Assembly: GCF_002095535.1 (NCBI RefSeq)
Contig: NZ_MLJI01000001.1
Span: 753,604-817,603, forward strand
DNA: 64,000 nucleotides
Reading direction: 5' to 3'
Source of the DNA: Pantoea cypripedii
GTDB lineage: Bacteria; Pseudomonadota; Gammaproteobacteria; Enterobacterales; Enterobacteriaceae
The notes under the pieces are model-generated. The model worked only from the letters and a program-made list of their open reading frames with translations. It was not told the DNA's origin and ran no database searches. Below, one piece after another: positions 9,478 through 21,184 of this stretch. Position 1 is the stretch's first letter; every line of letters begins with the position of its first letter. Both the position numbers and the translations under genes were made by a program.

Positions 9478-12384
9478 TTATTGGTGCGTCACTACAATCA
9501 GACGTAACGCATCAAGACGCCAGCCTGCTTCACCGAGGCTTGCCAGCACCTGACGACGGTTGCTTTCCACTGCCTCAACCTCATCGTCACGGATGTTAGG
9601 GTTGACGGCACGCAGCGCTTCGAGGCGCGACAGCTCCGCACTCAGCTTCTCATCGGCTTCCACTTTTGCTGCGTCGATGACCGCCTGCGCTTCCGGCACC
9701 ACGGCGCTTTCGGCCAGCGTCAGAATCTGATGCACATCCTGCTGGACAGCATTAACCAGCTTGCTGCCGGTATGACGATTCACCGCGTTCAGCTGACGGT
9801 TAAAGCTTTCGAACTCCACCTTCGTCGCCAGATTGTTGCCGCTGCGATCCATCAGCAGACGAACCGGCGTCGGTGGCAGGAAGCGGGTCAGTTGCAGATG
9901 TTTCGGTGCCTGGGCTTCCACGACGTAAATCATTTCAACCAGCAGGGTGCCGACCGGCAACGCTTTGTTTTTCAGCAACGACAGCGCACAGCTGCCGGTA
10001 TCGCCGGAAAGAATCAAATCCAGCCCGTTGCGGATCAGCGGGTGCTCCCAGGTAATGAACTGGGTATCTTCGCGCGAGAGTGCCTGGTTACGGTTGAAGG
10101 TGACGGTGCAGCCATCTTCCGGCAGGCCAGGGAAATCCGGCACCAGCATATGATCGGACGGCGTCAGCACGATCAGGTTATCGCTACGATCTTCCTGATT
10201 GATGCCAACGATATCGAACAGGTTGAGGGCGAAATTGACCAGACCGGTATCGTTGTCCTGCTCGGCAATGGCGTCGGCCAGCGCCTGGGCGGCATCTCCC
10301 CCGTTGGAGTTTTGCTCCAGCAGACGGTCGCGTCCCTGTTCCAGCTGGATTTTCAGCTGGTCATGCTGTTTGCGACACTCAGTGATAAATTCATCCAGCC
10401 CCTGTGGATTTTCCGGTGCTGCCAGGTATTCAATCAGCTGATTGTAAACGCTGTCGTAAATGGTGCGGCCGGTTGGGCAGGTATGCTCAAACGCGTCCAG
10501 ACCTTCGTGGTACCAGCGCAGCAGCACCGCCTGAGCGGTTTTTTCCAGCCACGGCACCAGAATCTGGATATCGTGCATCTGGCCGATACGGTCGAGACGG
10601 CCAATACGCTGTTCCAGCAGGTCCGGGTTGAACGGCAGGTCAAACATCACCAGTCGGCTGGCGAACTGGAAGTTGCGGCCTTCAGAACCGATTTCCGAGC
10701 ACAGCAGCACCTGCGCGCCATCTTCTTCGGAGGCAAACCAGGCAGCGGCACGGTCGCGTTCAATGATCGACAAGCCTTCATGGAAAACTGCGGCACGAAT
10801 GCCTTCGCGTTCGCGCAGAACCTGCTCCAGTTGCAGCGCGGTGGCGGCTTTGGCACAAATCACCAGCACTTTTTCTTTGCGATTGCTGGTGAGGTAGCCC
10901 ATCAACCATTCGACGCGGGGGTCGAAGTTCCACCAGGTGCCGGTATCACCTTCAAATTCCTGATAAATCTGTTCCGGGTAGAGCATGTCACGTGCGCGTT
11001 CTTCGGCGCTTTTGCGTGCGCCCATAATGCCGGAGACTTTAATCGCCGTCTGATACTGCGCGGGCAGCGGCAGGCGGATCTGGTGCAGTTCGCGTTTCGG
11101 GAAGCCTTTGACGCCGTTACGGGTGTTGCGGAACAACACGCGGCTGGTGCCGTGGCGATCCATCAGCATTGAAATCAGTTCTTTACGTGCGTCTTCTTTG
11201 CCTTCGCGATCGCTGTTCGCCACCTGCAACAACGGTTCGATATCCTGCTCACCGACCAGATCGTTAATCAGGTTCATCTCATCTTTGGAGATCGATTTGT
11301 CGGCCAGCAGCGTGCTGACCGCATCCGCCACCGGACGGTAGTGCTGCTGTTCGGCGACAAACTGGCTGAAATCGTGGAAGCGATTAGGATCGAGCAGGCG
11401 CAGACGGGCAAAGTGACTTTCCAGGCCGAGTTGCTCCGGTGTGGCGGTCAGCAGCAGCACGCCGGGGGTTTGTTCCGCCAGCTGTTCAATCACCTGGTAT
11501 TCGCGGCTTGGTGCGTCTTCGCTCCATGCCAGATGGTGCGCTTCATCCACTACCAGCAGATCCCAGGCGGCATCGGCCAGCTGTTCCAGACGCTGTTTGT
11601 TGCGGCGCACAAAATCGAGGGAGCAGATGATCAGTTGTTCGGTATCGAACGGGTTATCGCTGTCATGCTGGGCTTCGGTGTAGCGACCGTCATCAAACAG
11701 CGCAAAGCGCAGATTGAAGCGACGCAGCATTTCCACCAGCCACTGATGTTGCAGGGTTTCCGGCACCACAATCAGCACGCGCTCAGCCCTGCCTGCCAGC
11801 AGTTGTTGCTGGATGATCATCCCGGCTTCGATGGTTTTACCGAGGCCCACTTCATCGGCCAGCAGGACGCGGGGAGCGTGGCGACGGCCAACATCGTGCG
11901 CAATGTGCAGCTGATGCGGGATCAGGTTAGTACGCATGCCGCGCAGGCCGCTGGTGGGCAGGTTGTACTGTTCACTCTGATATTTACGGGCGCGGAAGCG
12001 CAGCGCAAAGCGGTCCATACGGTCCAGCTGACCGGCGAACAGGCGGTCCTGCGGTTTGCTGAACACCAGCTTACTGTCGAGCATCACCTCGCGCATCATC
12101 ACGTTAGCTTCTTCGGTATCGAGGCGCGTGCCGATGTAGGTGATTAAATCGTTTTCGTTGCGAACTTCGTCAACGCGCATCTGCCAGCCTTCGTGGCTGG
12201 TGACGGTATCACCCGGATTGAAGATAACGCGGGTAACAGGAGAATCGTTACGGGCATACAGGCGGTTTTCGCCGGTTGCCGGAAACATCAGGGTGATCAT
12301 GCGCGTATCCAGCGCAACTACCGTGCCCAGTCCCAGTTCACTTTCCGTATCACTTATCCAGCGTTGACCCAGTGTAAAAACCAT
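9478..12384 (-). CDS. rapA: RNA polymerase-associated ATPase / recycling factor RapA
   Basis: RapA (HepA) is a Swi2/Snf2-family ATPase that binds RNA polymerase and helps recycle it after transcription. The 968 residues equal the E. coli length. Two N-terminal Tudor-like domains come first. The helicase core has Walker A DEVGLGKT near residue 177, the DEAH box [10 protein letters not shown] near 280, LLTATPEQL, and the second RecA lobe with [11 protein letters not shown] near 600. C-terminal Spacer and Rpb2-like regions follow. It lies 154 bases downstream of polB on the same strand. Confidence 0.97.
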   Translation of the reverse strand: MVFTLGQRWISDTESELGLGTVVALDTRMITLMFPATGENRLYARNDSPVTRVIFNPGDTVTSHEGWQMRVDEVRNENDLITYIGTRLDTEEANVMMREVMLDSKLVFSKPQDRLFAGQLDRMDRFALRFRARKYQSEQYNLPTSGLRGMRTNLIPHQLHIAHDVGRRHAPRVLLADEVGLGKTIEAGMIIQQQLLAGRAERVLIVVPETLQHQWLVEMLRRFNLRFALFDDGRYTEAQHDSDNPFDTEQLIICSLDFVRRNKQRLEQLADAAWDLLVVDEAHHLAWSEDAPSREYQVIEQLAEQTPGVLLLTATPEQLGLESHFARLRLLDPNRFHDFSQFVAEQQHYRPVADAVSTLLADKSISKDEMNLINDLVGEQDIEPLLQVANSDREGKEDARKELISMLMDRHGTSRVLFRNTRNGVKGFPKRELHQIRLPLPAQYQTAIKVSGIMGARKSAEERARDMLYPEQIYQEFEGDTGTWWNFDPRVEWLMGYLTSNRKEKVLVICAKAATALQLEQVLREREGIRAAVFHEGLSIIERDRAAAWFASEEDGAQVLLCSEIGSEGRNFQFASRLVMFDLPFNPDLLEQRIGRLDRIGQMHDIQILVPWLEKTAQAVLLRWYHEGLDAFEHTCPTGRTIYDSVYNQLIEYLAAPENPQGLDEFITECRKQHDQLKIQLEQGRDRLLEQNSNGGDAAQALADAIAEQDNDTGLVNFALNLFDIVGINQEDRSDNLIVLTPSDHMLVPDFPGLPEDGCTVTFNRNQALSREDTQFITWEHPLIRNGLDLILSGDTGSCALSLLKNKALPVGTLLVEMIYVVEAQAPKHLQLTRFLPPTPVRLLMDRSGNNLATKVEFESFNRQLNAVNRHTGSKLVNAVQQDVHQILTLAESAVVPEAQAVIDAAKVEADEKLSAELSRLEALRAVNPNIRDDEVEAVESNRRQVLASLGEAGWRLDALRLIVVTHQ

Positions 12385-12538
12385 ATATTTTTTGCTCGAC
12401 TCTCTGTCATGTCATGAAGATGTGCACCCGCTCTCAGGCAAAGCACTCCCGCCAAACAAGATGGGTTTGGGAAGGCATCGATGCGGTGAGATTCAGGAAG
12501 GGCGCTATGGTACTGGATGACAGGGGATTCGTCACCTG

Positions 12539-14899
12539 TCAAAAAAGCCCCAACTGCCCGGTAATCAGTGTAGCAAAATCATCGCCGACAAAGGGTAATA
12601 TGCCTTCAGCCACCGGTTGTAGCTGCTTTGACACATAGTGATCATAGTCGAGCGGCGTGCTGCGCGCCTCCAGTGGCTCCGGGCCTGCGGTGGCGATGAC
12701 ATAGCGAATGGAGCCGCCATTTTGATACTGCAATGGGCGACCTAACTTGCGATTAACCTCATCGGCCTGACGGGCGGCACGCACATGTGGTGGCACGTTA
12801 CGTTCATAATCTTTTAGCGGGCGACGCAGGCGTTTTTTATAGACCAGCAAATCATCGAGTTCACCCGCCAGCAATTTAGCCACGGTATCGCGAATATAAT
12901 CCTGCCAGGGCTCGCCGCGAAAAATGCGGCCATACAGCGTTTGCTGGAACTGCTGCGCCAGCGGGGTCCAGTCGGTCCGCACCGATTCCAGCCCTTTAAA
13001 CACCAGCCGTTCCGTCCCGGCAGAGCGAATCAATCCGGCATAGCGTTTTTTGCTGCCTTGTTCGGCACCACGGATGGTGGGCATTAGGAAACGGCTGAAA
13101 TGGTTTTCGTACTCCAGCTCCAGCGCGCTGTCGAGGCCGTAGGTCTGCTGCAAATGATGCTTCCACCAGCCATTGACGTGATCGGCCAGTTGACGACCAA
13201 TCGCTGTGGCCTGCTCCTCGCTATGTGCGCCTTTCAGCCAGACAAAGGTGGAATCGGTATCGCCATAAATCACATCATAGCCCTCGGCCTCAATCAGCTC
13301 GCGCGTTTGCTGCATAATGGCGTGACCGCGCAGGGTGATGGATGACGCGAGGCGCGGATCGAAAAAGCGGCAGGCGCTGGTGCCCAGCACGCCGTAAAAG
13401 GCGTTCATGATAATTTTCAGCGCCTGCGACAGCGGCTTATTGTGCTGACGCTTGGCTTGCTCGCGTCCCTGCCAGATCTGCTCAACAATGGCTGGCAGGC
13501 AGTGGGTCTGACGGGAAAAACGTGCGCCGCGAAAGCCGGGCACCGAGTCGGCATCATCGGGGTGCGCCAGTCCTTCCACCAGCCCGACCGGATCGATCAG
13601 GAAGGTACGGATAATCGACGGGTAGAGGCTTTTGTAATCCAGCACCAGCACCGAATCGTACAGCCCTGGGCGGGAGTCCATCACATAACCGCCGGGGCTG
13701 GCTTCGGGAGTGACTTCACCGAGATTGGGCGCAACGAATCCGGCGCGATGCATACGTGGAATATAGAGATGGCCGAAAGCGGCCACCGAGCCGCCGTGGC
13801 GATCCACTGCCAGCCCGTTAACGGTGGCGCGTTCCAGCAGAAACGGCATGATGGCAGTATGCTGGAAAATACGCGTTACCAGCTCGCAATCTTTCAGGTT
13901 ATAGCGTGCCAGCGCCGGTTTATCATGAGCGAAGCGCCAGTTGATCTCTTCCATGCGCTGCCACGGGTTGTCGATGGCTTTGCCTTCGCCCAGTAATTCA
14001 CGCGACACCGCTTCGAGGCTGAAGGAGGGGAAATCCCAGAAGGCGGATTTTAACGCCTCAATACCATCAATAATCAGGCGGCCGGTGGCCTGAGCGAAGA
14101 AGACGCCGGGTTTGAAACCGTGTTCACGCCACTCCAGCGCCTGTTGCTGGCGGCCCAGACGTAACGGGATACCGTAGCGATCGGCATGTTTTTGCAGCAC
14201 GCGCAGGTCGAACTGCACCAGGTTCCAGCCAATAATCACATCCGGCTCATGGCGGGCAAACCAGGCGTTCAACTGCTCCAGCAGCTTCGGGCGGCTATCG
14301 ACATAAATCAGTTCGAAATCAAGCGCGCTGGCATCGCCGTTCGGCGGGCCGAGCATAAACACCTGACGCTGACCGCACCCCTCTAACCCGATGCAGTACA
14401 GCTCGCCGTGCTCAGTGGTTTCAATATCCAGCGACACCCAGGAAAGCTGCGGGCGGTAGTCGGGATGGGGTTTCAGGCGCGTATTCACCACGCTGTCGCC
14501 ACGCACATCGCCGCTGAACCACACCGGCGCGGTGATAAAGCGCTCCATCAGATAGCGCTCCGGCGGGCGAATATCTGCTTCATAGACTGGGATGCCGTTT
14601 TCCCGCAGGCGTTTTTCCAGGTTTTGCAACTGGCGGTAGCTGCGACAATAGAGGCCCAGCACCGGGCGGCGGCGGAAATCTTTCAGCGTCAGGGATTGCA
14701 GGCGGGTGTGGCGCTCATCACGCAACAGCACTTCAACCTGGGGTTGAAACTCGCTCGGCACAAAGGCGACCGACTCCTGAGCGGGCAGAACCACACGCTG
14801 TGCGCCCTGGTCGGTCGCCAGCCATAGCACCACTTCGCTGCCTGTGGGGGTGTCTCGCCAGTGTCGGGTAAGCAGAAATCCTGCGCGTGGATCGGTCAC
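12539..14899 (-). CDS. polB: DNA polymerase II (family B)
   Basis: Pol II is the SOS-induced family B polymerase used in replication restart and translesion synthesis. The 786-residue protein has exonuclease motif [15 protein letters not shown] near residue 155 (the Asp and Glu ligands), polymerase motif [14 protein letters not shown] near 420, motif [13 protein letters not shown] near 495 and motif C YGDTDSTF near 547. In E. coli it is LexA-regulated; I did not find a clear LexA box in the 167-base upstream gap. The neighbour upstream is yabI, not araD as in E. coli. Confidence 0.97.
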   Translation of the reverse strand: MTDPRAGFLLTRHWRDTPTGSEVVLWLATDQGAQRVVLPAQESVAFVPSEFQPQVEVLLRDERHTRLQSLTLKDFRRRPVLGLYCRSYRQLQNLEKRLRENGIPVYEADIRPPERYLMERFITAPVWFSGDVRGDSVVNTRLKPHPDYRPQLSWVSLDIETTEHGELYCIGLEGCGQRQVFMLGPPNGDASALDFELIYVDSRPKLLEQLNAWFARHEPDVIIGWNLVQFDLRVLQKHADRYGIPLRLGRQQQALEWREHGFKPGVFFAQATGRLIIDGIEALKSAFWDFPSFSLEAVSRELLGEGKAIDNPWQRMEEINWRFAHDKPALARYNLKDCELVTRIFQHTAIMPFLLERATVNGLAVDRHGGSVAAFGHLYIPRMHRAGFVAPNLGEVTPEASPGGYVMDSRPGLYDSVLVLDYKSLYPSIIRTFLIDPVGLVEGLAHPDDADSVPGFRGARFSRQTHCLPAIVEQIWQGREQAKRQHNKPLSQALKIIMNAFYGVLGTSACRFFDPRLASSITLRGHAIMQQTRELIEAEGYDVIYGDTDSTFVWLKGAHSEEQATAIGRQLADHVNGWWKHHLQQTYGLDSALELEYENHFSRFLMPTIRGAEQGSKKRYAGLIRSAGTERLVFKGLESVRTDWTPLAQQFQQTLYGRIFRGEPWQDYIRDTVAKLLAGELDDLLVYKKRLRRPLKDYERNVPPHVRAARQADEVNRKLGRPLQYQNGGSIRYVIATAGPEPLEARSTPLDYDHYVSKQLQPVAEGILPFVGDDFATLITGQLGLF

Positions 14900-15066
14900 G
14901 ATAACTCCTGGTATGAATACCCCTTAAGTGTATCATGGATGTTTATACAGTGTCTGTTGCTGGCTTAAACTGTCAGCATAACGTCAACATTGATGTACAA
15001 ATCTTGCCTTGACGCTGTGGCGCTGGCTCTGGACAATCCAGCCTTCATATTCCGCAGAGGATATTT

Positions 15067-15831
15067 ATGGAAGCCTGGGTACAACATCTCTTTACGCAAT
15101 CTCTGGAATGGGCGCTGTTTGCTGTGGCGCTGGTGACCTTTCTGGAGTCACTGGCCTTCGTAGGATTGTTACTGCCGGGCACGGTTTTAATGGCGAGTCT
15201 GGGAGCGCTGGTGGGCAGCGGCCAGATCGGTCTGTATCCCGCCTGGGCGGCGGGTCTGGTCGGTTGCCTGATCGGTGACTGGGTGTCCTACGGCATTGGC
15301 TGGAAATTTCAGGGGCCACTGCATCGCTGGAAATATCTGCAAAAATACCGTGGGCTGCTGGATAAAACCGAGCATGCGCTGCATCAGCACAGCATGTTTA
15401 CTATCCTGGTAGGCCGCTTTGTCGGGCCGACGCGTCCGCTGATCCCGCTGGCTGCGGGGATGCTGGAACTGCCGGTGCGTAAGTTTCTGCCGCCCAATAT
15501 TATCGGCTGCATCCTCTGGCCGCCTGCTTACCTGATGCCGGGTATTCTGGCTGGGGTAGCCATCGATGTACCTAAAGCGAGCCAGGGCGGGCACTTTACC
15601 TGGCTGCTGTTGCTGGTGGCGCTGCTGGTGTGGCTGGGATTCTGGCTATGCTGGCGCTGGTGGCGCAGCGGTAAAACCGTCGATTGGGCCACGAAGTATC
15701 TGCCTGCGGCACGCCTGCGCTGGCTGGCACCGTTAGCCGCGCTGATCGGGCTGGCGGCGTTTATCGCGATTCAGTTCCATCCGATGATGCCCATCTTCCG
15801 CCATCTGCTGTGGAAGGTGTTCTTCACCTAA
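15067..15831 (+). CDS. yabI: DedA-family inner-membrane protein YabI
   Basis: The 254-residue protein is a DedA/VTT-family membrane protein. The family has been linked to undecaprenyl phosphate and phospholipid flipping and to membrane potential, but YabI itself is not well defined. It shows hydrophobic segments near residues 15-60, 140-165, 175-200 and 220-245, the conserved acidic start of the family core ([14 protein letters not shown]), and [16 protein letters not shown] near 117. Its stop overlaps the convergent thiQ stop by 4 bases. Confidence 0.93.
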   Translation: MEAWVQHLFTQSLEWALFAVALVTFLESLAFVGLLLPGTVLMASLGALVGSGQIGLYPAWAAGLVGCLIGDWVSYGIGWKFQGPLHRWKYLQKYRGLLDKTEHALHQHSMFTILVGRFVGPTRPLIPLAAGMLELPVRKFLPPNIIGCILWPPAYLMPGILAGVAIDVPKASQGGHFTWLLLLVALLVWLGFWLCWRWWRSGKTVDWATKYLPAARLRWLAPLAALIGLAAFIAIQFHPMMPIFRHLLWKVFFT

Positions 15832-16529
15832 GGTTGTGCCACGCCGAGGATGGCCGCCGCCGGACTGCTGCCGTTAAGCAGGTCTGCGGTGTTGCCATCC
15901 CAGTAAACCCGTCCATCGACCACCACCAGGCTGCGCGGCGCAATTTGCCGGGCATCTTCCAGGCTGTGCGACACCATCAGCAGCGTGATGTTGCGTGCTT
16001 CACACACGCTGCGCACCAATTGCAGCATCTCATTACGCAGCGCCGGATCGAGAGCCGAAAAGGGTTCATCCAGCAACAGAATCGGCTGATTACGCAGCAG
16101 GCAGCGTGCCAGCGCCACGCGTTGCCGCTGGCCGCCAGAGAGTTGCCCCGGCAGACGACTAAGCATCTCGCTAAGCCCGGTTTGTAAGGCGATGTCGTTA
16201 ACCTGCTGCTGCTGATCGTGATTGAGTTTCAGGCCGGGATGCAGACCCAGCCCGAGATTTTGTTGCACGGTCAGATGCGGGAACAGGTTGTTCTCCTGAA
16301 ACAGCATCGATACCGGGCGTGCGGCGGGCACGCTATGAGTATGATCCTCATCGTTCAGCAGCAGGGTGCCGCTGCTGACAGGCAGAAATCCGCCAATCAG
16401 ACTGAGCAGGGTGCTTTTCCCGGCTCCGCTCGGGCCGAGGATCGCCAGCCGCTCGCCCGGTTGTGCGCTGAACTGAAAGCGCATCGGCAAATGCTGGTAC
16501 AGGTAAGTGAGGTTATTCAGTGTCAGCAT
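15828..16529 (-). CDS. thiQ: Thiamin/TPP ABC transporter ATP-binding subunit
   Basis: ThiQ powers uptake of thiamin, thiamin phosphate and TPP. The 233 residues carry Walker [10 protein letters not shown] near residue 33, the signature [13 protein letters not shown] near 128 and Walker B ILLLDEP near 150. The start overlaps the end of thiP by 17 bases. It is the last gene of the leftward thiBPQ operon under the TPP riboswitch at 19143. Confidence 0.96.
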   Translation of the reverse strand: MLTLNNLTYLYQHLPMRFQFSAQPGERLAILGPSGAGKSTLLSLIGGFLPVSSGTLLLNDEDHTHSVPAARPVSMLFQENNLFPHLTVQQNLGLGLHPGLKLNHDQQQQVNDIALQTGLSEMLSRLPGQLSGGQRQRVALARCLLRNQPILLLDEPFSALDPALRNEMLQLVRSVCEARNITLLMVSHSLEDARQIAPRSLVVVDGRVYWDGNTADLLNGSSPAAAILGVAQP

Positions 16530-18123
16530 GACGACCCGGTAATTTTTCCATCAGGGTAAACAAAAGCAGGCACAGCACCAGCAGCAGCAGGGCGGTCACC
16601 GCCCCATCCGCGCCACGATAGGCGCCAATTTGCTGGTACAGATAGAACGGCAGCGTGCGGAAATCCGCGCTGCCAAACAGTGCCACCACGCCAAAATCAC
16701 CAATCGACAGCACACAGGCAAACGCCAGCGCCTGCGCCAGCGGGCGTTTCAGCGCACGCAGTTCAATCAGACGCAGCCGGTTCAGCCCCTGTACCCCGAG
16801 TGAGGCACACAACTGATTGTAACGCGCGCTGAGATCGCGCATCGGGTTCTCCAGCACTTTCATGGCGTAGGGAATGGCGATCAGTGCATTGGTGAAGATC
16901 ACCAGCCCATCGGCGGATTGTGGCAGGCCGACGGTGGCGTTGAATAACAGGAAAAAGCCGCTGGCCAGCACAATGCCCGGCATCGCCAGAATCAGCATGC
17001 CACTGAGCTCCATTGTCTGCGCTGCCACGATGTTGTGGCGCAGACGCAGCTCACGGCTGCTCCACAACAGCATCATCGTCAGGGTGACACACAGCACGCC
17101 AGCGCCGACGGCAATGCGCAATGAGGTAAAGGTGGCCTGCCATAAGGCGGGTTGCCGCATCGCTCCGGCCACGCCGCCGCGCAGACCATCAGCCACCACT
17201 GCCAGCAACGGGGGGAGCAACAGCAGCAGGGCCATACCAATTAACAGGCTGTCGCTGATACGCGCGCGCCAGCTATCAGCGGGATCGCGCCAGCCGCGTA
17301 TCTGCTGATGACCTGCGGGAATGGCCTTGCTGAAACGCTGACTCAGCAACACCAGCAGCAGGCAGCAACCGAGCTGCAGCAGTGCCAGCAGCGCTGCGCG
17401 TCCGGGGTCGTAGTCAAAATTTAATGCCTGATAAATCGCCAGCTCCAGCGTGGTCGCCTGTGGGCCGCCGCCCAGCGCCAGCACGGTGGCAAAACTGGCA
17501 AAGCACAGCATAAAAATCAGGGCGGCAGTGGGGAAAATTTGCCGCCGCAGCCACGGCCACTCCAGCAGACGAAACAGGTTCCAGCCGCGCAGACCCAGTT
17601 GCGCTGCCAGCTGGCGTTGTTCGCCGGGAATACTTTCCAGCGCCTGCAACAACATACGCGTCGCCAGTGGCAGATTGAAGAACACGTGCGCCAGCAGAAT
17701 GCCCTGCAAGCCGTAGGGCGAGAAATGCCAGGGAATGCCCAGCGCTGCGCACAGCTGCGCCAGCCATCCAGTGCGGCCATAGACGCTCAGCAGGCCAAAC
17801 ACCGCCACCAGCACCGGCAGCACCAGCGTCATGGCGCACAGACGCAGCAACAGTTCGCGACCAGGAAAACGACGCCGATACAGGGCGCGCGCCAGTGGGA
17901 TGGCGGGAAGGACCGAAAACAGCGCTGACAGCAGCGCCTGCCAGAAGGAGAAGGCCAGCACATGATGCAGATAGTCATCGGCGAGCAGGGCGCGCCAGTC
18001 GCCGATGGGCGCTGACATCAGCAGCGCGCCAAACGCCAGCAGCGCCACGGCGCACAGCAGCAGCGCAGTGAAACTGCCGGGCAACAGCCAGCCGGGGATT
18101 AACGGCTGACGGCGCGTTGCCAT
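16513..18123 (-). CDS. thiP: Thiamin/TPP ABC transporter permease
   Basis: ThiP is the double-length permease of the thiamin transporter. The 536 residues equal E. coli ThiP and hold about 12 membrane segments in two halves. Each half has a binding-protein-dependent-transport EAA-type loop (first half around residues 165-190, second around 430-455). The start [12 protein letters not shown] matches the family, and the gene overlaps the end of thiB by 25 bases, implying translational coupling. Confidence 0.96.
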   Translation of the reverse strand: MATRRQPLIPGWLLPGSFTALLLCAVALLAFGALLMSAPIGDWRALLADDYLHHVLAFSFWQALLSALFSVLPAIPLARALYRRRFPGRELLLRLCAMTLVLPVLVAVFGLLSVYGRTGWLAQLCAALGIPWHFSPYGLQGILLAHVFFNLPLATRMLLQALESIPGEQRQLAAQLGLRGWNLFRLLEWPWLRRQIFPTAALIFMLCFASFATVLALGGGPQATTLELAIYQALNFDYDPGRAALLALLQLGCCLLLVLLSQRFSKAIPAGHQQIRGWRDPADSWRARISDSLLIGMALLLLLPPLLAVVADGLRGGVAGAMRQPALWQATFTSLRIAVGAGVLCVTLTMMLLWSSRELRLRHNIVAAQTMELSGMLILAMPGIVLASGFFLLFNATVGLPQSADGLVIFTNALIAIPYAMKVLENPMRDLSARYNQLCASLGVQGLNRLRLIELRALKRPLAQALAFACVLSIGDFGVVALFGSADFRTLPFYLYQQIGAYRGADGAVTALLLLVLCLLLFTLMEKLPGRHADTE

Positions 18124-19085
18124 GCACTAATCCAGGCTTTGCTGTGGTCGGCGACTTCCGCCGGGCTATATTGCAGCGCCGTTTGCGGCACGTTCAGTGC
18201 CTGATAACCGGCAGGCAGATCGCTCTTGATCACCGGATACATCCAGTTGCCGGTCGGGATGGTCTGCTGGAAGGCCGGGGACACCATAAACTGCATGAAT
18301 TCCTGTGCCAGCTGCGGTTGCTTGCTGCTGGCCAGCTGCGCCGCCACTTCAACCTGCAAATAATGACCTTCGCTAAACGGCGCAGCGGCGTAATTTTCTT
18401 TCTTCTCTTCAATGATGTGATACGCCGGAGAGGTGGTGTAACTCAGCACCAGATCGCCTTCACCCTTCAGGAACAACCCATAGGCTTCACTCCAGCCTTT
18501 GGTGACGGTGACGGTTTTCTGCGCCAGCTTCTGCCAGGCATCCGGCGCTTTGTCGCCATAGACTTTCTGCATCCATAGCAGCAGGCCGAGGCCTGGGGTG
18601 CTGGTGCGCGGATCTTCATAGATAACGCGCCATTTTTCCGGGCTTTCGACCAGTTCCTTCAGGCTTTTCGGTGGGTTTTTCAGTTTGTTTTTATCGTAGA
18701 CGAAGGCGAAGTAACCGTAGTCGAACGGGATAAAGGTATCGTTATGCCAGCCACCCGGCAGCTGGAGCGCGTGGGTATCTACCTGGCTTTTGGCAAACAG
18801 CCCGGTTTTTTCTGCGGCCTGCACCAGGTTGTTATCCAGCCCCAGCACGATATCCGCTTTGCTGTTTTTGCCTTCCATCCGCACGCGGTTGAGCAGCGAT
18901 ACGCCATCTTCCAGCGCCACGTATTTCAGCTCGCAGCCGCACTGGGCTTCAAAGGCTTTTTTCACCGCCGGGCCAGGGCCCCAGTCAGCAGAGAATGAAT
19001 CGTAGGTGTAGACGGTAAGTACCGGTTTGGCAGCCAGCACCGGGGCAGAGACCAGCAACAGCACAGGCAGAACTTTGTTTAACAC
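18099..19085 (-). CDS. thiB: Periplasmic thiamin/TPP-binding protein
   Basis: ThiB (TbpA) delivers thiamin and its phosphates to ThiPQ. The 328-residue precursor has a signal peptide ending near PVLA before AKPVLTVYTYDSF. The core is a type II periplasmic binding fold, with the conserved segment around DWGPGPAVKKAF near residue 35. It is the first gene of thiBPQ and lies downstream of a TPP riboswitch, so the operon should be repressed when thiamin pyrophosphate is plentiful. Confidence 0.97.
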   Translation of the reverse strand: MLNKVLPVLLLVSAPVLAAKPVLTVYTYDSFSADWGPGPAVKKAFEAQCGCELKYVALEDGVSLLNRVRMEGKNSKADIVLGLDNNLVQAAEKTGLFAKSQVDTHALQLPGGWHNDTFIPFDYGYFAFVYDKNKLKNPPKSLKELVESPEKWRVIYEDPRTSTPGLGLLLWMQKVYGDKAPDAWQKLAQKTVTVTKGWSEAYGLFLKGEGDLVLSYTTSPAYHIIEEKKENYAAAPFSEGHYLQVEVAAQLASSKQPQLAQEFMQFMVSPAFQQTIPTGNWMYPVIKSDLPAGYQALNVPQTALQYSPAEVADHSKAWISAWQRAVSR

Positions 19086-19142
19086 TTTGCGCTCCTTGAG
19101 GAGAAGATAAGGTTGAGTCGCAAAGGATCTGAGCGGTGAGGC

Positions 19143-19227
19143 ATCTCAAATCCCTACGCCGGTATTAACCGGATCAGGTTCGACGGGTCTCTCTCAGCCC
19201 CTGTAATGCAGGGCACCCCGTTGAGAA
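19143..19227 (-). promoter_or_regulatory. TPP riboswitch (THI element) upstream of thiB
   Basis: Read on the minus strand the segment has the THI-box landmarks in order: P1 arm TCTCAACGGGGTGCCC, the CTGAGA core, ACCCGTCGAACCTGATC, then CCGGCGTAGGGATTTGAGA closing P1. These bases form the pyrimidine- and pyrophosphate-sensing helices of the aptamer. The element ends about 60 bases before the thiB ATG, so control of translation initiation is likely, as for E. coli thiB. Confidence 0.93.
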
Positions 19228-19265
19228 CGGCACATTCTAGACATTTCCGGGTCAGGGCGAAAGGT

Positions 19266-20927
19266 TCACAGTTCCGGCGGGGCAAACCAGGCGGATTTGA
19301 AGTCAAACCAGCCGAGCGTATTCATGCGCACGCCACGCATACTGCGCTGACCTTCCAGCAACAGCCAGTGGTGAAACAACGGGTGCAGATAATCACTATC
19401 CACCAGTTGCTTACTCCATTCTGCGAGCGGCAGCGTTTTTTCGCGCCAGTGGGTGGCGGCATTTTCCCAGTCAATCGGGATACACAGCTGCATCAGCGGC
19501 AATTCGTACAGCTGGGCGAACAGCGAGTAGTCGAGCGGCAGGGTGAAGTTAACGCTGCCGAGCCAGATGTCGCTCTCGCCTTCGCCGTTAAACCAGGCTT
19601 CATAACTCAGCTCGCGGGTAATCAATTCCACGCCTTGTTGCGCCAGCAGTGGGCGTAAGGCGTTGGCGATACCTTCATGTTCCACATGGTGGCTGTACCA
19701 ACTGATGGTGAGCTGCTTCAGGTTGTCCGGCTTGTTGACCGCCGTCAGATCGCGGCGATGATGCCAGCGCGGTAATAAACCATAAGCCGGGAACCAGTAG
19801 CGCTGATAACCGATACCCGCATTATTCAGCAGGGCGATAGGATTAAGCAGGTAACTGACCCAGCGGCGGAAATGCGCATCCCGGCCCTGTTCTGAGCGCT
19901 GGTCATACAGCAGAAAATAGCAGCCTTCTTCCAGACGACTTTCTTCCGATTTCTCATCAGCGGTTTCGCCTTGTAACTTCACCCCGGCATACACCAGCTC
20001 ATCACTGATCTCCGGCAGTACCCAGATGGAGACATCGTCAATCAATGCGCGGTAACCGAAGTAGTCATCAAAGGCGGCGATCTTCAGCTGGCTCTGTTGA
20101 TTGCGTACCACGCTATAGGGGCCGGTACCGATCGGCTGACGGGCGAAACCGCGCAGGGTCTGCCATTCACGCGGCAGGATCATTGCGCTGACGCTGCCGA
20201 GCAGCCACGGCAGCCAGTTGTCGGGTTGCGTCAGCTGAATATCCAGCGTCCAGGGAGCCGGGGAGTGCAGTGTTGCGATATGGGAGAACAGCGGCTGGCT
20301 GCGCAGACGCTCCAGCGAGCTGATGACGTCTTCCATCTCCAGTTCACGGCCATGATGAAAGCGAATAGCCGGACGCAAAAAGAAGCGCCAGTGCAACGGT
20401 GAGGTTTGCTGCCAGTGATGGGCGATATCCGGTTCGATTTCCCCCTTTTCCTCATTTACACGCGTCAGGCCGCTGAAAATCTGTCGTGCCAGATGGGTTT
20501 CCGATCGCCGCAGCGGTGAACCCGGCAGCAAATTCGGCAACGGGCGATAATAAAGCACGCGCAGAATATGTTTGCCCTGACGAAAGCTGCGCCCCAGATG
20601 TGCGGCAATCATCTGACGGACCTGATTTTTGTCACCCACCAGCTGCACCAACTGGTCGATACGATCCTGCTCCAGCAAATCTTCCGCCCGCTGCTGTTGT
20701 AGCGCCAGCCCGGTGTAGCAGAAACTCAGCATAGAACGTTTGCCGCGACCCGCTTCGGCCTGCCAGATAAGCCAGCCCGCAGCCTGCATGGCATTCAGCA
20801 GGTTACGCATGTGGCGGCGTGAGCAATGCAGCAGCTCCGCCAGCTCGCTCAGGGTGGTTTCCTGATCCTGGCCCTGGCAGCTTTGCCACAGGCGGATAAA
20901 TTGCTGTTGCAGTCGTGAAGAGGACAT
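19266..20927 (-). CDS. sgrR: Transcriptional activator SgrR of the sugar-phosphate stress response
   Basis: SgrR activates the sRNA SgrS when phosphosugars build up. The 553-residue protein begins with a winged-helix DNA-binding domain ([19 protein letters not shown] near residues 30-48). A long region similar to solute-binding proteins such as OppA/DppA follows, which is thought to sense the ligand. I chose the ATG at 20927 ([14 protein letters not shown]), which matches the family start; 7 further in-frame codons upstream are unlikely. It is divergent from sgrS, as in E. coli, where SgrR also represses its own gene. Confidence 0.95.
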   Translation of the reverse strand: MSSSRLQQQFIRLWQSCQGQDQETTLSELAELLHCSRRHMRNLLNAMQAAGWLIWQAEAGRGKRSMLSFCYTGLALQQQRAEDLLEQDRIDQLVQLVGDKNQVRQMIAAHLGRSFRQGKHILRVLYYRPLPNLLPGSPLRRSETHLARQIFSGLTRVNEEKGEIEPDIAHHWQQTSPLHWRFFLRPAIRFHHGRELEMEDVISSLERLRSQPLFSHIATLHSPAPWTLDIQLTQPDNWLPWLLGSVSAMILPREWQTLRGFARQPIGTGPYSVVRNQQSQLKIAAFDDYFGYRALIDDVSIWVLPEISDELVYAGVKLQGETADEKSEESRLEEGCYFLLYDQRSEQGRDAHFRRWVSYLLNPIALLNNAGIGYQRYWFPAYGLLPRWHHRRDLTAVNKPDNLKQLTISWYSHHVEHEGIANALRPLLAQQGVELITRELSYEAWFNGEGESDIWLGSVNFTLPLDYSLFAQLYELPLMQLCIPIDWENAATHWREKTLPLAEWSKQLVDSDYLHPLFHHWLLLEGQRSMRGVRMNTLGWFDFKSAWFAPPEL

Positions 20928-20970
20928 AAAAGGGGAACTCCAGCGCATAATCGCTCAGTTTTTTCTGCCC

Positions 20971-20976
20971 TATATT
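20971..20976 (+). promoter_or_regulatory. Predicted -10 element of sgrS
   Basis: TATATT fits the -10 consensus at 5 of 6 positions. No recognisable -35 box lies 16-18 bases upstream, which suits a promoter that needs the activator SgrR. Confidence 0.45.
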
Positions 20977-20982
20977 AGAGGC

Positions 20983-21116
20983 ATAGTAGACCTCATTGGA
21001 AGAGCGGGAGGCATTCAGTCATGAATGGCGCTCTGACAGTGGTTCCGCCGACGTGGAACCTTTTCTGAGTAGGGTGCAATTTCACCGCCAGCAGTGTTTT
21101 CTCTGCTGGCTTTTTT
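20983..21116 (+). ncRNA. sgrS: SgrS small RNA, compact form without SgrT
   Basis: Hfq-dependent SgrS blocks ptsG translation during glucose-phosphate stress. The seed CTGAGTA (21065-21071) matches the E. coli SgrS pairing core. It is followed by the small stem GGTG-CAATTT-CACC (21073-21086) and the terminator GCCAGCAG...CTGCTGGC plus T6 (21087-21116). Two more stems lie upstream (21001-21034 and about 21041-21060). The 5' end is inferred from a -10 box TATATT at 20971-20976. About 134 nt results, against 227 nt in E. coli, and no sgrT-like frame is present. Confidence 0.85.
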
Positions 21117-21184
21117 CGTTTTGCTGTGGAATCTTCTACCCTCTTTTTTGGTTCTTCGCTTTTCTTCCGCAAAGGGATTTCACC

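Noticed and set aside
9730..11172. Long open frame (480 codons) on the + strand opposite rapA
   Set aside because: It is antisense to a conserved gene and is kept open by the codon bias of rapA; its translation is low-complexity in Gln, Ala and His.
20996..21184. In-frame extension of setA from TTG at 20996 through the sgrS gene
   Set aside because: It would be translated across the SgrS terminator and adds 63 residues unlike any transporter start. The family start is 21185.
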